In this document: positions 41,374 to 48,912 of the stretch, piece after piece
Layout: each line of letters opens with the position of its first letter
Position numbering within the stretch: the first letter of the stretch is position 1
Assembly (NCBI RefSeq): GCF_014108865.1
Contig: NZ_CP053928.1
Location: 3,286,001-3,350,000 of the forward strand
From: Nocardioides sp. WS12
GTDB lineage: Bacteria > Actinomycetota > Actinomycetes > Propionibacteriales > Nocardioidaceae
Direction: 5' to 3'
DNA: 64,000 bases
Position numbers and translations under genes: made by a program
The notes under the pieces: model-generated
The model's database searches: none
Seen by the model: the letters and a program-made list of their open reading frames with translations, nothing else
What the model was told of the DNA's origin: nothing

Positions 41374-42681
41374 TCAGCTGTGTTGCTGATGGTTCAGGTA
41401 AGTCGCATACAGCTGGTCAGGCATGGGCGGCGGGTGAAGTGCCAGGGTGGCGGGGTTGATGATCGCTCCGCCGAAGTCGAGGCGCGCCTGTTCGAGGGTT
41501 GCAGGGTTGACTCCGGTAGGGCGATTGTCGGCAGAGATGGGTTGCGTGAGGTCGCTGTGGTTGAGCCACGGTTCTGGATCGACGGCGGACACCGCGTGTC
41601 GATCGTTGCCGAGTGGTGTGATCGTCCAGCGTTCAGGCGGCAGGATCGTCTTGGCGAGTTGATTAGTTGTGAGGACCTGATGGACGTAGGCGTCGAGGAC
41701 GTAGTCCGGCAGGAGGTGAAGGACCCGCCACCGGTCGGTGCCAGCGGCATCAATTGGGGAGCGGTGGTTCTGCTGAGCTGGCTGAGCTTCCCATCCGGTC
41801 AATCCCGTCGCGCTCTGACGAATGCTGGTGGTCCACCCGTGAGGCGCAAGGGCATCGGTGATCGTGACCAGGTCGGCCAACGCAGGGCGCTGGTCGGCGC
41901 GAAGGTCGACCTCTTGGAGGGTGAGAAGGCCGTAGCGGTCTGTCCCGACATACCGCATTCGGTGCGGTGAAGCCTGCTTCACTCCGAACATGTACGAGAG
42001 CCTTTCGGGCTGCTCGGGTGCGTCTGCCAAGAAGCCGAGGACGCTCTCGGCGGAAGCAGCCACCGGGGTGGATTCAATCACTCCGGACAAATAGGTATCG
42101 CCCTCGCCGTCGAGGCACCATTCGATTGCGGTCTTCAGCACGTGGCGAGTGAGCTCGGCCTCCACCAACCAGCCGTAGCGCGGGCGGGCATAAGAGTCGG
42201 TGTCGGCGTAAAGCCGGTCAAGATCGACCGGAAGGGTGACGACGGCGCTCAATGTCGAGAAGTACCCGTTCGTTCCGCCTTTGAAGACTGGGTGCAACTT
42301 TGCCCTGGCCGGGCGCAGGACTCCGACTATTCCGCGGTCAGTGAGGCCGGTTGAGATTTCGTCGAGGACGGCCTCGATCGGCCCCTTGAAACCGAACGGT
42401 TGGAGTCGGCAGAGGGGGCCGTTCGGAGCCGCGATGGCCTCGGAGATCCATCCGCGGGCGTAACCGACACCCTCCAACGCGCGCCAGCGTTGTCGGCAGT
42501 CGCCGAGTACGTCTTGGAATGCGGCAAGCGTCGAAGCGTCGCCGGCGGCCTGAAGTTGAAGTGGCTGCTTCCCGCTGCCGAACCCACGCTTGAACGCCCG
42601 CGCCGTGTACGTGACACCTGCCGAGGTCCGGCCTGCTTCATCACGTTCGGTCACAGCACTACGTCCCAGCTCCGCATCCAC
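41374..42681 (-). CDS. Unknown protein (up to 435 aa)
   Basis: The largest island gene encodes a soluble protein with no motif I recognise. Segments include GWISEAIAAPNGPLCRLQPF, DTDSYARPRYGWLVEAELTR and HRMRYVGTDRYGLLTLQEVD, and a Pro-rich C-terminus. GTG at 42681 is the longest start; GTG 42654 is an alternative. It is flanked by gaps of 185 and 144 nt and is not obviously in an operon. Confidence 0.65.
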   Translation of the reverse strand: MDAELGRSAVTERDEAGRTSAGVTYTARAFKRGFGSGKQPLQLQAAGDASTLAAFQDVLGDCRQRWRALEGVGYARGWISEAIAAPNGPLCRLQPFGFKGPIEAVLDEISTGLTDRGIVGVLRPARAKLHPVFKGGTNGYFSTLSAVVTLPVDLDRLYADTDSYARPRYGWLVEAELTRHVLKTAIEWCLDGEGDTYLSGVIESTPVAASAESVLGFLADAPEQPERLSYMFGVKQASPHRMRYVGTDRYGLLTLQEVDLRADQRPALADLVTITDALAPHGWTTSIRQSATGLTGWEAQPAQQNHRSPIDAAGTDRWRVLHLLPDYVLDAYVHQVLTTNQLAKTILPPERWTITPLGNDRHAVSAVDPEPWLNHSDLTQPISADNRPTGVNPATLEQARLDFGGAIINPATLALHPPPMPDQLYATYLNHQQHS

Positions 42682-42825
42682 GTTCGGCCATTGCGATTAC
42701 GTCCCACCCAAGGCTATCCGGACCAGCTGATCAGCAGCGGGCAAACTGCAGCAGGGCTGCGCCCCAACAGCGGCATGAGTGTGCTGCCGTCCGCACTGAT
42801 GCAGTTGTTGGGGCACCATTGCCCG

Positions 42826-43113
42826 ATGAAGTCGTGGTTTGGGCGTGGCAACAGACGACCCTCCGAGTTCGACGTGGGATCCCGAGTGATCGTCCGGCAG
42901 GACCCCGACTACGGTCCTGGCCCGTGGCCTTCCGAGCCCACGGGGCGGATCGTCGCCCATCCGGACGGTGCAAGCTTCGCCGAGGTCACGACTGTTTCAG
43001 GTCCGGAACGCTCGTGGTGGGTGGTCTTTGACGAGCCACAACTCGACGTAGACGGCGACGGCCCGTACCGAGAGTCACAGGTCCTCCAGCGATATTTGGA
43101 GCCTGCCGAGTAG
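42826..43113 (+). CDS. Small hypothetical protein, SH3-like (95 aa)
   Basis: The ATG at 42826 begins MKSWFGRGNRRPSEFDVGSR, followed by VIVRQDPDYGPGPWPSEPTG and SWWVVFDEPQLDVDGDGPYR, a beta-rich barrel-like pattern. The frame is open further upstream, but that part is antisense to the 41374 gene and not protein-like. Unknown function. Confidence 0.65.
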   Translation: MKSWFGRGNRRPSEFDVGSRVIVRQDPDYGPGPWPSEPTGRIVAHPDGASFAEVTTVSGPERSWWVVFDEPQLDVDGDGPYRESQVLQRYLEPAE

Positions 43114-43139
43114 CCCGCTCGGCGGCAGAGGAGGTCGAG

Positions 43140-43388
43140 TTACTCCCACCCACGCGAGGCGTAGGACTGACGGTCGACTTCGGGAAAGTCCGTCGTATAG
43201 GCGCCCCAACCTTGGCGCTCCCAGTAGAGAGTCATCGCCTCGAAGTGACTCTCTGCTTCGACGGACCAGACGAGTTGGGCGCTCAGCGAGAGGCCGCGTC
43301 GCGCGTCGTCGCCCATCGGACCCGCGAGACAGAACGTCAGGTAGCCGCCCGCGTCGGGCTCGGGGTCTTCCCACAACTCATGCAGCAC
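43140..43388 (-). CDS. Conserved hypothetical protein (82 aa)
   Basis: The protein contains YLTFCLAGPMGDDARRGL, LVWSVEAESHFEAMTLYWER and WGAYTTDFPE, a pattern I recall from small uncharacterised actinobacterial proteins. GTG at 43388 lies 6 nt after TAGCCT (43400-43395 on the minus strand), indicating a leaderless mRNA. Convergent with the 42826 gene, 26 nt apart. Confidence 0.7.
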   Translation of the reverse strand: MLHELWEDPEPDAGGYLTFCLAGPMGDDARRGLSLSAQLVWSVEAESHFEAMTLYWERQGWGAYTTDFPEVDRQSYASRGWE

Positions 43389-43498
43389 CTGGACAGGCTA
43401 CGGATCAAAGGCGACGCATGACGACCCGCCTATCGGCAGCACCGAGCGGTTCGCGGCATGTCAGTGCGCCTGGGTGCGAGCGATGCGATCCCTGTTAG

Positions 43499-43539
43499 CG
43501 GGGTGGTTTGGTGTCACTCAGTGGCAGCAAACCACCCCG
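43499..43539. repeat. 41-nt near-perfect palindrome
   Basis: CGGGGTGGTTTG (43499-43510) pairs perfectly with CAAACCACCCCG (43528-43539). Inside, TG/CA and CACT/AGTG extend the symmetry, leaving only one mismatch, one wobble pair and the centre. It lies 101 nt downstream of the DUF222 stop and 111 nt upstream of the 43388 start. It could be a transcription terminator, a protein-binding site or a mobile-element end. Confidence 0.75.
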
Positions 43540-43639
43540 ATGACGGACGCCCACGCGGACCGACGCTCGGCTGGAACTGCGCGGAAATCGACAGATCCGG
43601 GCGCTTCGAACCAACGTGGGGCACACCCTTCGTCCAGGG

Positions 43640-44953
43640 TCAGGCGGCGAGGTAGTTGACGAGTGTCTGGGTGAAGTGGAGCTCTGCGGGCGTGAGGGAC
43701 TGGCCGCCGGGGGTGCCGGTGACTCTCCGTGTGCCGGTCGCATCGACCAGGTAGTGCGCCCCGTAGGGATCTCGCCACACGACGATCCCGGGGAAGGGTT
43801 GTCGTACTTCCCAACCCGCATGGGTCTTGATCCGGTGATGGGTTCTCGTGAGCGGGCCCAGATTCCCCACGGCGGTCTCCCCGCCCTCGGAGTACGGGAT
43901 CGCGTGGTCCAGGTCCAGCCGCCGACCGGTGTTCGCCGCGAACGGGAACACGTCGCCGGGATGGATCAACCGCACCGCTTCACGCATCCGGGCCGGGATC
44001 TCGTAGGCATCGACCGGGACCTGGTTGTTCAGATCCGCCACCCGCGTCACCCGCACGTTTCCGTCGATGCCAAGTCGGTGCCGCACCCAGTCGGTAGTGA
44101 CCGGCCCGTGGCCCTCCATCCGCGCGATGGGCGAATCGCCGTACAGGTGCAGGTAGACCTTCACCCTGACCTTGACCGGACCAACGGCGGGGTCGAGGTG
44201 GGCAGCCGGGTTCATCAGCCGAGCGACCGCGGCGACGCGACGCTCGTTGGCCGTCGCGCCAGGCATCGACTCCTTCAGGTCCTCGGAGTCGGCGACCGCG
44301 TTCGCGGCGGCGTTGATCCCGGCGATCGTCATCGCATCACCGTGGACCGTGTAGGTGGCCATGCCGTGCTTGCTGACCCGCGACATCCGCGCGAACACCT
44401 CACGCGCAGCGGCTTCTTCCTTCAACCGCGCCAGCTCAGGTGCCGCGGCAGCGACCTTGCCCTCCACCAACGCCTCGAACCGGGCCCACGACAGGCGCCC
44501 ATCACAGGACTCGGCAACCTCGCCATCGACCCACGCCGCCTCAGACTCCGACAACTCACGGGTCGCCTCAGCGACGTGGCGGGCGTGGCGGCTGCTGGCC
44601 TCACCCGTGTCGATCAGCCCCTGGATCCGCGGCAACCGCAGCACGATGTCGACCGCGTCCGCGATCAACTTCTTCGCACCGAACGGCGAGGTCTGGATCC
44701 GGGCACCGAACGCCGCAGCGGCGTACTCAGTGATCAACGGCGTCCCCGCCCCACCGGCCGGCTTGGCCCGTTCCCGACCACGCTTGTCCGTCGGTGGCAA
44801 CCGGTCCGGGTTGTGCAGGACAGCCCACTGGTAGGCGGCCTTCAACAGGTTCCGCTCAGCCTTCTGGCGCTTGGCATGCTCAGCCTCGGCGAACGCCAGA
44901 ACAGCAGCAGGCGACATCTCCACCAGCTCGCCCTGCTCGCACCCGATTGCCAT
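43640..44953 (-). CDS. DUF222 / HNH endonuclease family protein, complete
   Basis: The 437-residue protein has an N-terminal DUF222 domain and a C-terminal HNH-type nuclease. The nuclease core includes PVDAYEIPARMREAVRLIHP, DLDHAIPYSEGGETAVGNLG and TRTHHRIKTHAGW. The first Cys pair seen in the 1-1122 gene is replaced by FPFAANTGR, so this copy lacks that metal site. The sequence just upstream of the ATG resembles that of the first DUF222 gene over about 30 nt. Confidence 0.9.
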   Translation of the reverse strand: MAIGCEQGELVEMSPAAVLAFAEAEHAKRQKAERNLLKAAYQWAVLHNPDRLPPTDKRGRERAKPAGGAGTPLITEYAAAAFGARIQTSPFGAKKLIADAVDIVLRLPRIQGLIDTGEASSRHARHVAEATRELSESEAAWVDGEVAESCDGRLSWARFEALVEGKVAAAAPELARLKEEAAAREVFARMSRVSKHGMATYTVHGDAMTIAGINAAANAVADSEDLKESMPGATANERRVAAVARLMNPAAHLDPAVGPVKVRVKVYLHLYGDSPIARMEGHGPVTTDWVRHRLGIDGNVRVTRVADLNNQVPVDAYEIPARMREAVRLIHPGDVFPFAANTGRRLDLDHAIPYSEGGETAVGNLGPLTRTHHRIKTHAGWEVRQPFPGIVVWRDPYGAHYLVDATGTRRVTGTPGGQSLTPAELHFTQTLVNYLAA

Positions 44954-45057
44954 ACGAGTATTGGATCACCGAGGACCGACACCCGACCCAGATCAGGCCG
45001 AGTTCTCCACAGCCGCCAGAAACGACGCGATGTGCAGGCCACGGATAGCGTGACCTC

Positions 45058-45792
45058 GTGGACTTCGACCAGCCGCCCGTCGTGCGCGTCACCGCCGAGC
45101 GTGGCGGTCTCGATCCGCGCGCGTGGCCGATGACCGTTCCAGCGGTGGCGCAGGTGGTGCGCAAGGGCCTCGACCTGCCCAAGGGCGTGACGTTCCTCGT
45201 CGGCGAGAACGGCTCCGGGAAGTCGACGCTGGTCGAGGGCATCGCCGTTGCCTACGGCTTGTCGCCCGAAGGTGGGAGCGGGCAGAGTCGACACTCGACC
45301 CGCCCCACCGAATCCCCGCTGCACACGGCCCTGGTCCTGAAACGCGGCCTCGGCTCTGGCCGATGGGGCTTCTTCCTCCGCGCCGAGACCATGCACGGCT
45401 GGTACACGTACCTCGAGAAGAACCCGCGCAGCCCCACCGCCCCGGAGCAGGATTCCCGGTTCCACGAGCTCAGTCACGGCGAGTCATTCCTCGAGGTGCT
45501 CCGGACCCGGTTCGACTCACCCGGCTTCTACTGCCTGGACGAACCCGAGGCCGCGCTGTCCTTCTCGTCGACCCTGAGCTTGATCGCCGTCCTGCACGAC
45601 CTCGTCCAGGCCGGCGGTCAGGTGCTCTGTGCCACCCATTCGCCGGTGCTCGCCTCGATGCCGGGCGCGACCATCCTCGAGGTGGGTGACTGGGGGCTGC
45701 GGCCGGCCCGTTGGGAAGACCTCGACCTGGTCCAGCACTGGCGCCGCTACCTCGACGACCCGCAGCGCTACTTGCGCCACGTGCTCGACTGA
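45058..45792 (+). CDS. AAA/ABC-type ATPase, stand-alone
   Basis: The 244-residue protein has Walker A GENGSGKST (about residues 49-57), a signature-like LSHGES, Walker B FYCLDEPEAAL and the His switch CATHSPVLASMPG. It lacks membrane domains or coiled coils, like short AAA_21/AAA_23 ATPases found in repair or defence contexts. GTG at 45058 lies 6 nt after TAGCGT (45046-45051), a leaderless signature. Partner unknown. Confidence 0.85.
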   Translation: MDFDQPPVVRVTAERGGLDPRAWPMTVPAVAQVVRKGLDLPKGVTFLVGENGSGKSTLVEGIAVAYGLSPEGGSGQSRHSTRPTESPLHTALVLKRGLGSGRWGFFLRAETMHGWYTYLEKNPRSPTAPEQDSRFHELSHGESFLEVLRTRFDSPGFYCLDEPEAALSFSSTLSLIAVLHDLVQAGGQVLCATHSPVLASMPGATILEVGDWGLRPARWEDLDLVQHWRRYLDDPQRYLRHVLD

Positions 45793-45808
45793 GGACACTC
45801 GATGACAA

Positions 45809-45833
45809 CGCGTGACCAATCGGGTGTCACGCG
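45809..45833. promoter_or_regulatory. 8-bp perfect inverted repeat between ATPase and sigma genes
   Basis: CGCGTGAC and GTCACGCG are separated by 9 nt. The dyad starts 17 nt after the ATPase stop and ends 22 nt before the sigma-factor GTG. It may terminate ATPase transcription or be an operator of the sigma operon; no U-tract follows. Confidence 0.45.
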
Positions 45834-45854
45834 CCCGGTCCATCGGAGCGTCAA

Positions 45855-46421
45855 GTGGGTGTGAAGGCAAACAACCCGGGCAGACAGGCGGAGGAGTTCA
45901 CCGCCTTCGTCCGCGAGACCGGCACGCAACTGCATCACGCAGCGATGCTGCTCACCGGCGACCACCACCTCGCAGAGGATCTCACCCAGGCGACGTACGC
46001 CAAGGTGTTCGTCCACTGGCGACGGGTGTCTGCCTCCGACAGCCCGCTCGCGTACACACGCACCACCTTGCTCAACACGTTCCTGTCCCACCGCCGTCTT
46101 CGTCGCAACTCCGAGCGTCCGACCGACCTCACCCCCGGCGCCGACGACGGAGTGCAGGTAGCGAAGACGGCGATCCGCGATGTCGACCCCGGCGCCCGGA
46201 TCGACCTGCTCGCTGCCCTCGCCGATCTGCCACCGCTGGATCGGGCGATCGTCGTCCTCCGCTACTGGGAGGACCGCAGCGTCGCCGAGACAGCGACCGA
46301 TCTGGGACTCACGGAAACGGTCATCAGGACACGAGCGCGGCGTGCGTTGCAGCGCCTACGCCCCCTGATCGACCCACCGACCACGCTGACCGCCGTCCAA
46401 CCCGAGAGGACCTCGTCATGA
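45855..46421 (+). CDS. ECF sigma factor (SigE family of actinobacteria), second copy
   Basis: The 188-residue protein has region 2 (AAMLLTGDHHLAEDLTQATY, VHWRRVSASDSPLAYTRTTL) and region 4 (LPPLDRAIVVLRYWEDRSVA followed by ETATDLGLTETVIRTRARRA). GTG at 45855 is the start. The stop overlaps the membrane partner gene as ATGA, exactly as in the 30601/31128 pair. Confidence 0.9.
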   Translation: MGVKANNPGRQAEEFTAFVRETGTQLHHAAMLLTGDHHLAEDLTQATYAKVFVHWRRVSASDSPLAYTRTTLLNTFLSHRRLRRNSERPTDLTPGADDGVQVAKTAIRDVDPGARIDLLAALADLPPLDRAIVVLRYWEDRSVAETATDLGLTETVIRTRARRALQRLRPLIDPPTTLTAVQPERTSS

Positions 46422-47218
46422 ACGACCTCGACCACGACCCCTACCTGGGCATCGCCCTCCGCGACCGCGTGCGGGGCGAACAGCCCGACCTCGAACAGCT
46501 CGCCACCGCGTCGCTCAAGGCCGGCACCCGGCTGCGTCGACGCCGCCGTATCGGCATCACCGCTGGTGCCGTCGCTGGCGTGGCCGCCATCGCCCTCGCC
46601 ACCTCCCAGTTGGGAGGCGGTACGACGGCCACCGACCCCGATGTCGCAGCGTCATCCTCGGTCTCGCCCGCTGCCCCCACGCTCCACGTGGGACAGGTCC
46701 TCGATCTGGAGTACGGGCTCAAGGGCACCGTGCGCACCGACGCCGACGGCCTCTACGAACTTGGCGGCGACTCGCGTACCGGAGCAGGCACCGGGTTCGT
46801 CCTTGTCGTCGACGGCCTCACCGGCGACATCGAGGACTGGTGGTCGGAGGGTTTCGGCACGCTGACCCAGGACTGGCCCGGCATCACCGTGGCCGTGTCC
46901 ATGGCCAAGGCTGACGACCTCGGGATGCTCGGCAAGGTCGACAAGGCGCCCGTCAGCGTCGCCGCCGGCTGGACCTGCGAGTGGTACCTGGTCGACGACA
47001 AGGCGGACTGCGAGTCCGCCGACGGTGGCGTGGCCAGCCTCGTGATCCGGGACGCCGCCGACCGCGCCGCCTGGCTCGGTTCGCCCGACAAGGGCGACGA
47101 CCCCGGGGTCTTCACCACCGAGGCGCACGACGGAATCTTCATCTCCGTCCAGGGTGGCCAGGGCACCACCAACGCCGAGATCCAGGAGCTGGGCGAGTCC
47201 CTCACCTGGGTCGACTGA
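46418..47218 (+). CDS. Membrane protein coupled to sigma factor
   Basis: The 266-residue protein has a cytoplasmic N-terminus (about 45 residues ending GTRLRRRRR), one transmembrane helix (about 47-66) and an exported domain with two cysteines (WTCEWYLVDDKADCES). Position and topology suggest an anti-sigma or sensor partner, though no zinc anti-sigma motif is visible. The last 17 nt overlap the convergent MFS gene. Confidence 0.75.
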   Translation: MNDLDHDPYLGIALRDRVRGEQPDLEQLATASLKAGTRLRRRRRIGITAGAVAGVAAIALATSQLGGGTTATDPDVAASSSVSPAAPTLHVGQVLDLEYGLKGTVRTDADGLYELGGDSRTGAGTGFVLVVDGLTGDIEDWWSEGFGTLTQDWPGITVAVSMAKADDLGMLGKVDKAPVSVAAGWTCEWYLVDDKADCESADGGVASLVIRDAADRAAWLGSPDKGDDPGVFTTEAHDGIFISVQGGQGTTNAEIQELGESLTWVD

Positions 47219-48398
47219 ACACCGCCAACCCGGCCGCGGCCAGCCCGATCAGGACCGCGGCCGGGACAGGCAGACCCTCTGCGCCGCCGCGCGCGACCAC
47301 GCCCGACGCGAAGGCGGCGCCGATCGCAATTCCGCCGTTGAACACCACCGGGATCAACGCCCCGGCCAGGGAACGGTGCTCCGGGCCGGCGAGCCGCAGG
47401 ATCATCGTCTGCGCCAACGGCGGCAGTGCTCCAGAGGCGACCCCCCAGAACACGATCACGGCCACGCCGGCCAGTCCGCTCTGTCCAGAGACCTGGAAGC
47501 CGACGACCGCAACAGCCGTGGCCACGGTCGCAGTGACCAGAGCCGGAGCCGTCCGTTCGAGCACCCGCCCGGCCAGGGCGACCCCGACGGCCGAGGACAG
47601 TCCGAAGGCCAGCAGCAGGCTGCCCATCCCACCGGGCACGATCTCGGCGGCAGGCTCCCCCAGCCGCGTGATGAACGTGTACGCGCCGTAGTGGCCGACC
47701 AGGATCAGGCCGACCAGGACGGTGACCACCACCATCGGTCGGACGGTACGACGCCCGCCGCTCCCCGCATCTGCGGCGGACCGCGCCTGCGGGTCGGCGT
47801 CCGGCACCACCGCGCGAACGAGTCCCGCGCCGACGAGGCTCAGCGCGGCGAGCACCCAGAAGGACGCGCGCCAGCCGGCGAGGTCCGCGACGAACCTGCC
47901 GATCGGGGTACCCAGCACCATGCCGAGCGTGGCGCCGCCCAGCACGACGGCGGTCGCGCGGCCGAGGAGCCGGTCGGGCACCAGGTCGGCGACCTGCGCG
48001 TTCACGGTCGACCACAGCAGGCCGACGGATGCCGCGCCGATGGTGCGGGCGACCAGCACCACTGCGTAGGTCGGTGCCAGTGCGGTCGCTGCGGCGGCGA
48101 CCGCGAAGACCAGCAGGCTGGCGGCGACGACCGACGTCCGTCGGACGCCGCGGGTCAGCCGCACCAGCGGGAAGCTCGCCACCACGACCACCGCGGCCCA
48201 GATGCTCACCAGCAGGCCGGCGGCCGATTCGCTCACCCCCAGCCCGGCGCTCATCTGGGGCAGCACGGCTGTCGGCAGCATCTCCCCCGTGACCATCACG
48301 AGGGTGGCCGCGCCGAGGACGAGCAGCGCGGGCCAGGGCAACTGGTGAGCTGTGTCGTGGGTCTGGTCAGGGGCATCGGGGCGGGTCGTCGTACTCAT
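47202..48398 (-). CDS. MFS transporter (DHA1-like efflux family)
   Basis: The 398-residue protein has about 12 transmembrane helices, the motif A-like RLTRGVRRTS between helices 2 and 3, and GATLGMVLGTPIGRFVADLAGWR resembling motif C. It is likely an exporter for a drug or metabolite. ATG at 48398 lies 7 nt after TAGCGT. It is divergent from a MerR regulator that probably controls it. Confidence 0.88.
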   Translation of the reverse strand: MSTTTRPDAPDQTHDTAHQLPWPALLVLGAATLVMVTGEMLPTAVLPQMSAGLGVSESAAGLLVSIWAAVVVVASFPLVRLTRGVRRTSVVAASLLVFAVAAAATALAPTYAVVLVARTIGAASVGLLWSTVNAQVADLVPDRLLGRATAVVLGGATLGMVLGTPIGRFVADLAGWRASFWVLAALSLVGAGLVRAVVPDADPQARSAADAGSGGRRTVRPMVVVTVLVGLILVGHYGAYTFITRLGEPAAEIVPGGMGSLLLAFGLSSAVGVALAGRVLERTAPALVTATVATAVAVVGFQVSGQSGLAGVAVIVFWGVASGALPPLAQTMILRLAGPEHRSLAGALIPVVFNGGIAIGAAFASGVVARGGAEGLPVPAAVLIGLAAAGLAVFSRPR

Positions 48399-48405
48399 GA
48401 AAGCG

Positions 48406-48437
48406 ACGCTAAAGGTTTACACTGATGTCAATGTCAA
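48406..48437 (-). promoter_or_regulatory. MerR-type promoter of the MFS gene with operator dyad
   Basis: On the minus strand a TTGACA -35 (48437-48432) and TAGCGT -10 (48411-48406) are separated by 20 bp, the long spacer typical of MerR-activated promoters. Within the spacer lies the imperfect dyad TTGACATCAGTGTAAA (48431-48416). The same segment contains the plus-strand hexamer TACACT (48418-48423) that would start the regulator transcript. Confidence 0.75.
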
Positions 48438-48472
48438 GGTGTGGTGCGGAGAATGTGAGGCAGCAGACATGA
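48431..48472 (+). CDS. Possible leaderless mini-ORF (13 aa) before the merR gene
   Basis: TACACT (48418-48423) is followed after 7 nt by an ATG at 48431 that encodes MSRCGAENVRQQT and stops with TGA at 48470-48472, overlapping the merR ATG (48469) as ATGA. It is the longest of the four such mini-ORFs and contains one Cys codon. Only positional evidence supports translation. Confidence 0.4.
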   Translation: MSRCGAENVRQQT

Positions 48473-48840
48473 AGATCGGTGAAGTCGCCGAACGTACCGG
48501 CGTCGCGGCCCGGCTCATCCGGTACTACGAGCAGCAGGGTCTCGTCAGCGCAGACCGTGCCGACAACGGCTATCGCAGCTACACCGAGGCCCACGTCGAT
48601 CGCGTCGAGCGCGCCGCAGGACTCATCCAGGCCGGCATCCCGACCCGGTTGGTCAAGGTGCTCCTCGAGGCCGAGGACGCCTGCGCCCGCGAAGAACCCA
48701 CCTGCCCGGACGAGGTGTCCCAGTTGCTCGCGACCGAACTCGACGGGCTCGACCAGCGGATCACGTGCCTGACCCGCAGCCGCGACACGATCCGTCGCTA
48801 CCTGGCGCAGACCCGGTCCAACGCGTCCGGGACCACCTGA
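48469..48840 (+). CDS. MerR family transcriptional regulator
   Basis: The 123-residue protein starts MKIGEVAERTGVAARLIRYY, the winged helix of MerR proteins, followed by NGYRSYTEAHVDRV and a C-terminal helix with two cysteines (DACAREEPTCPDE). It should bind the dyad between its own gene and the MFS gene and activate the 20-bp-spacer promoter. The inducer is unknown. Confidence 0.9.
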   Translation: MKIGEVAERTGVAARLIRYYEQQGLVSADRADNGYRSYTEAHVDRVERAAGLIQAGIPTRLVKVLLEAEDACAREEPTCPDEVSQLLATELDGLDQRITCLTRSRDTIRRYLAQTRSNASGTT

Positions 48841-48912
48841 ACGATCAGCGCCGCCCTCAAGGCCCGGGACGGCCCCGCGTTTCGGGTACGCGACGGGTGG
48901 CAACATGACCTC

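Noticed and set aside
34816-43639. Integron-like gene cassette array
   Set aside because: Small cassettes with intergenic repeats suggested attC sites, but the genes lie on both strands, no integrase is present and the repeats lack the GTTRRRY/RYYYAAC core pair.
47202-47691. Long plus-strand ORFs inside the MFS gene
   Set aside because: They are antisense frames created by high GC third positions; composition is Arg/Pro/Gln-rich without domains.
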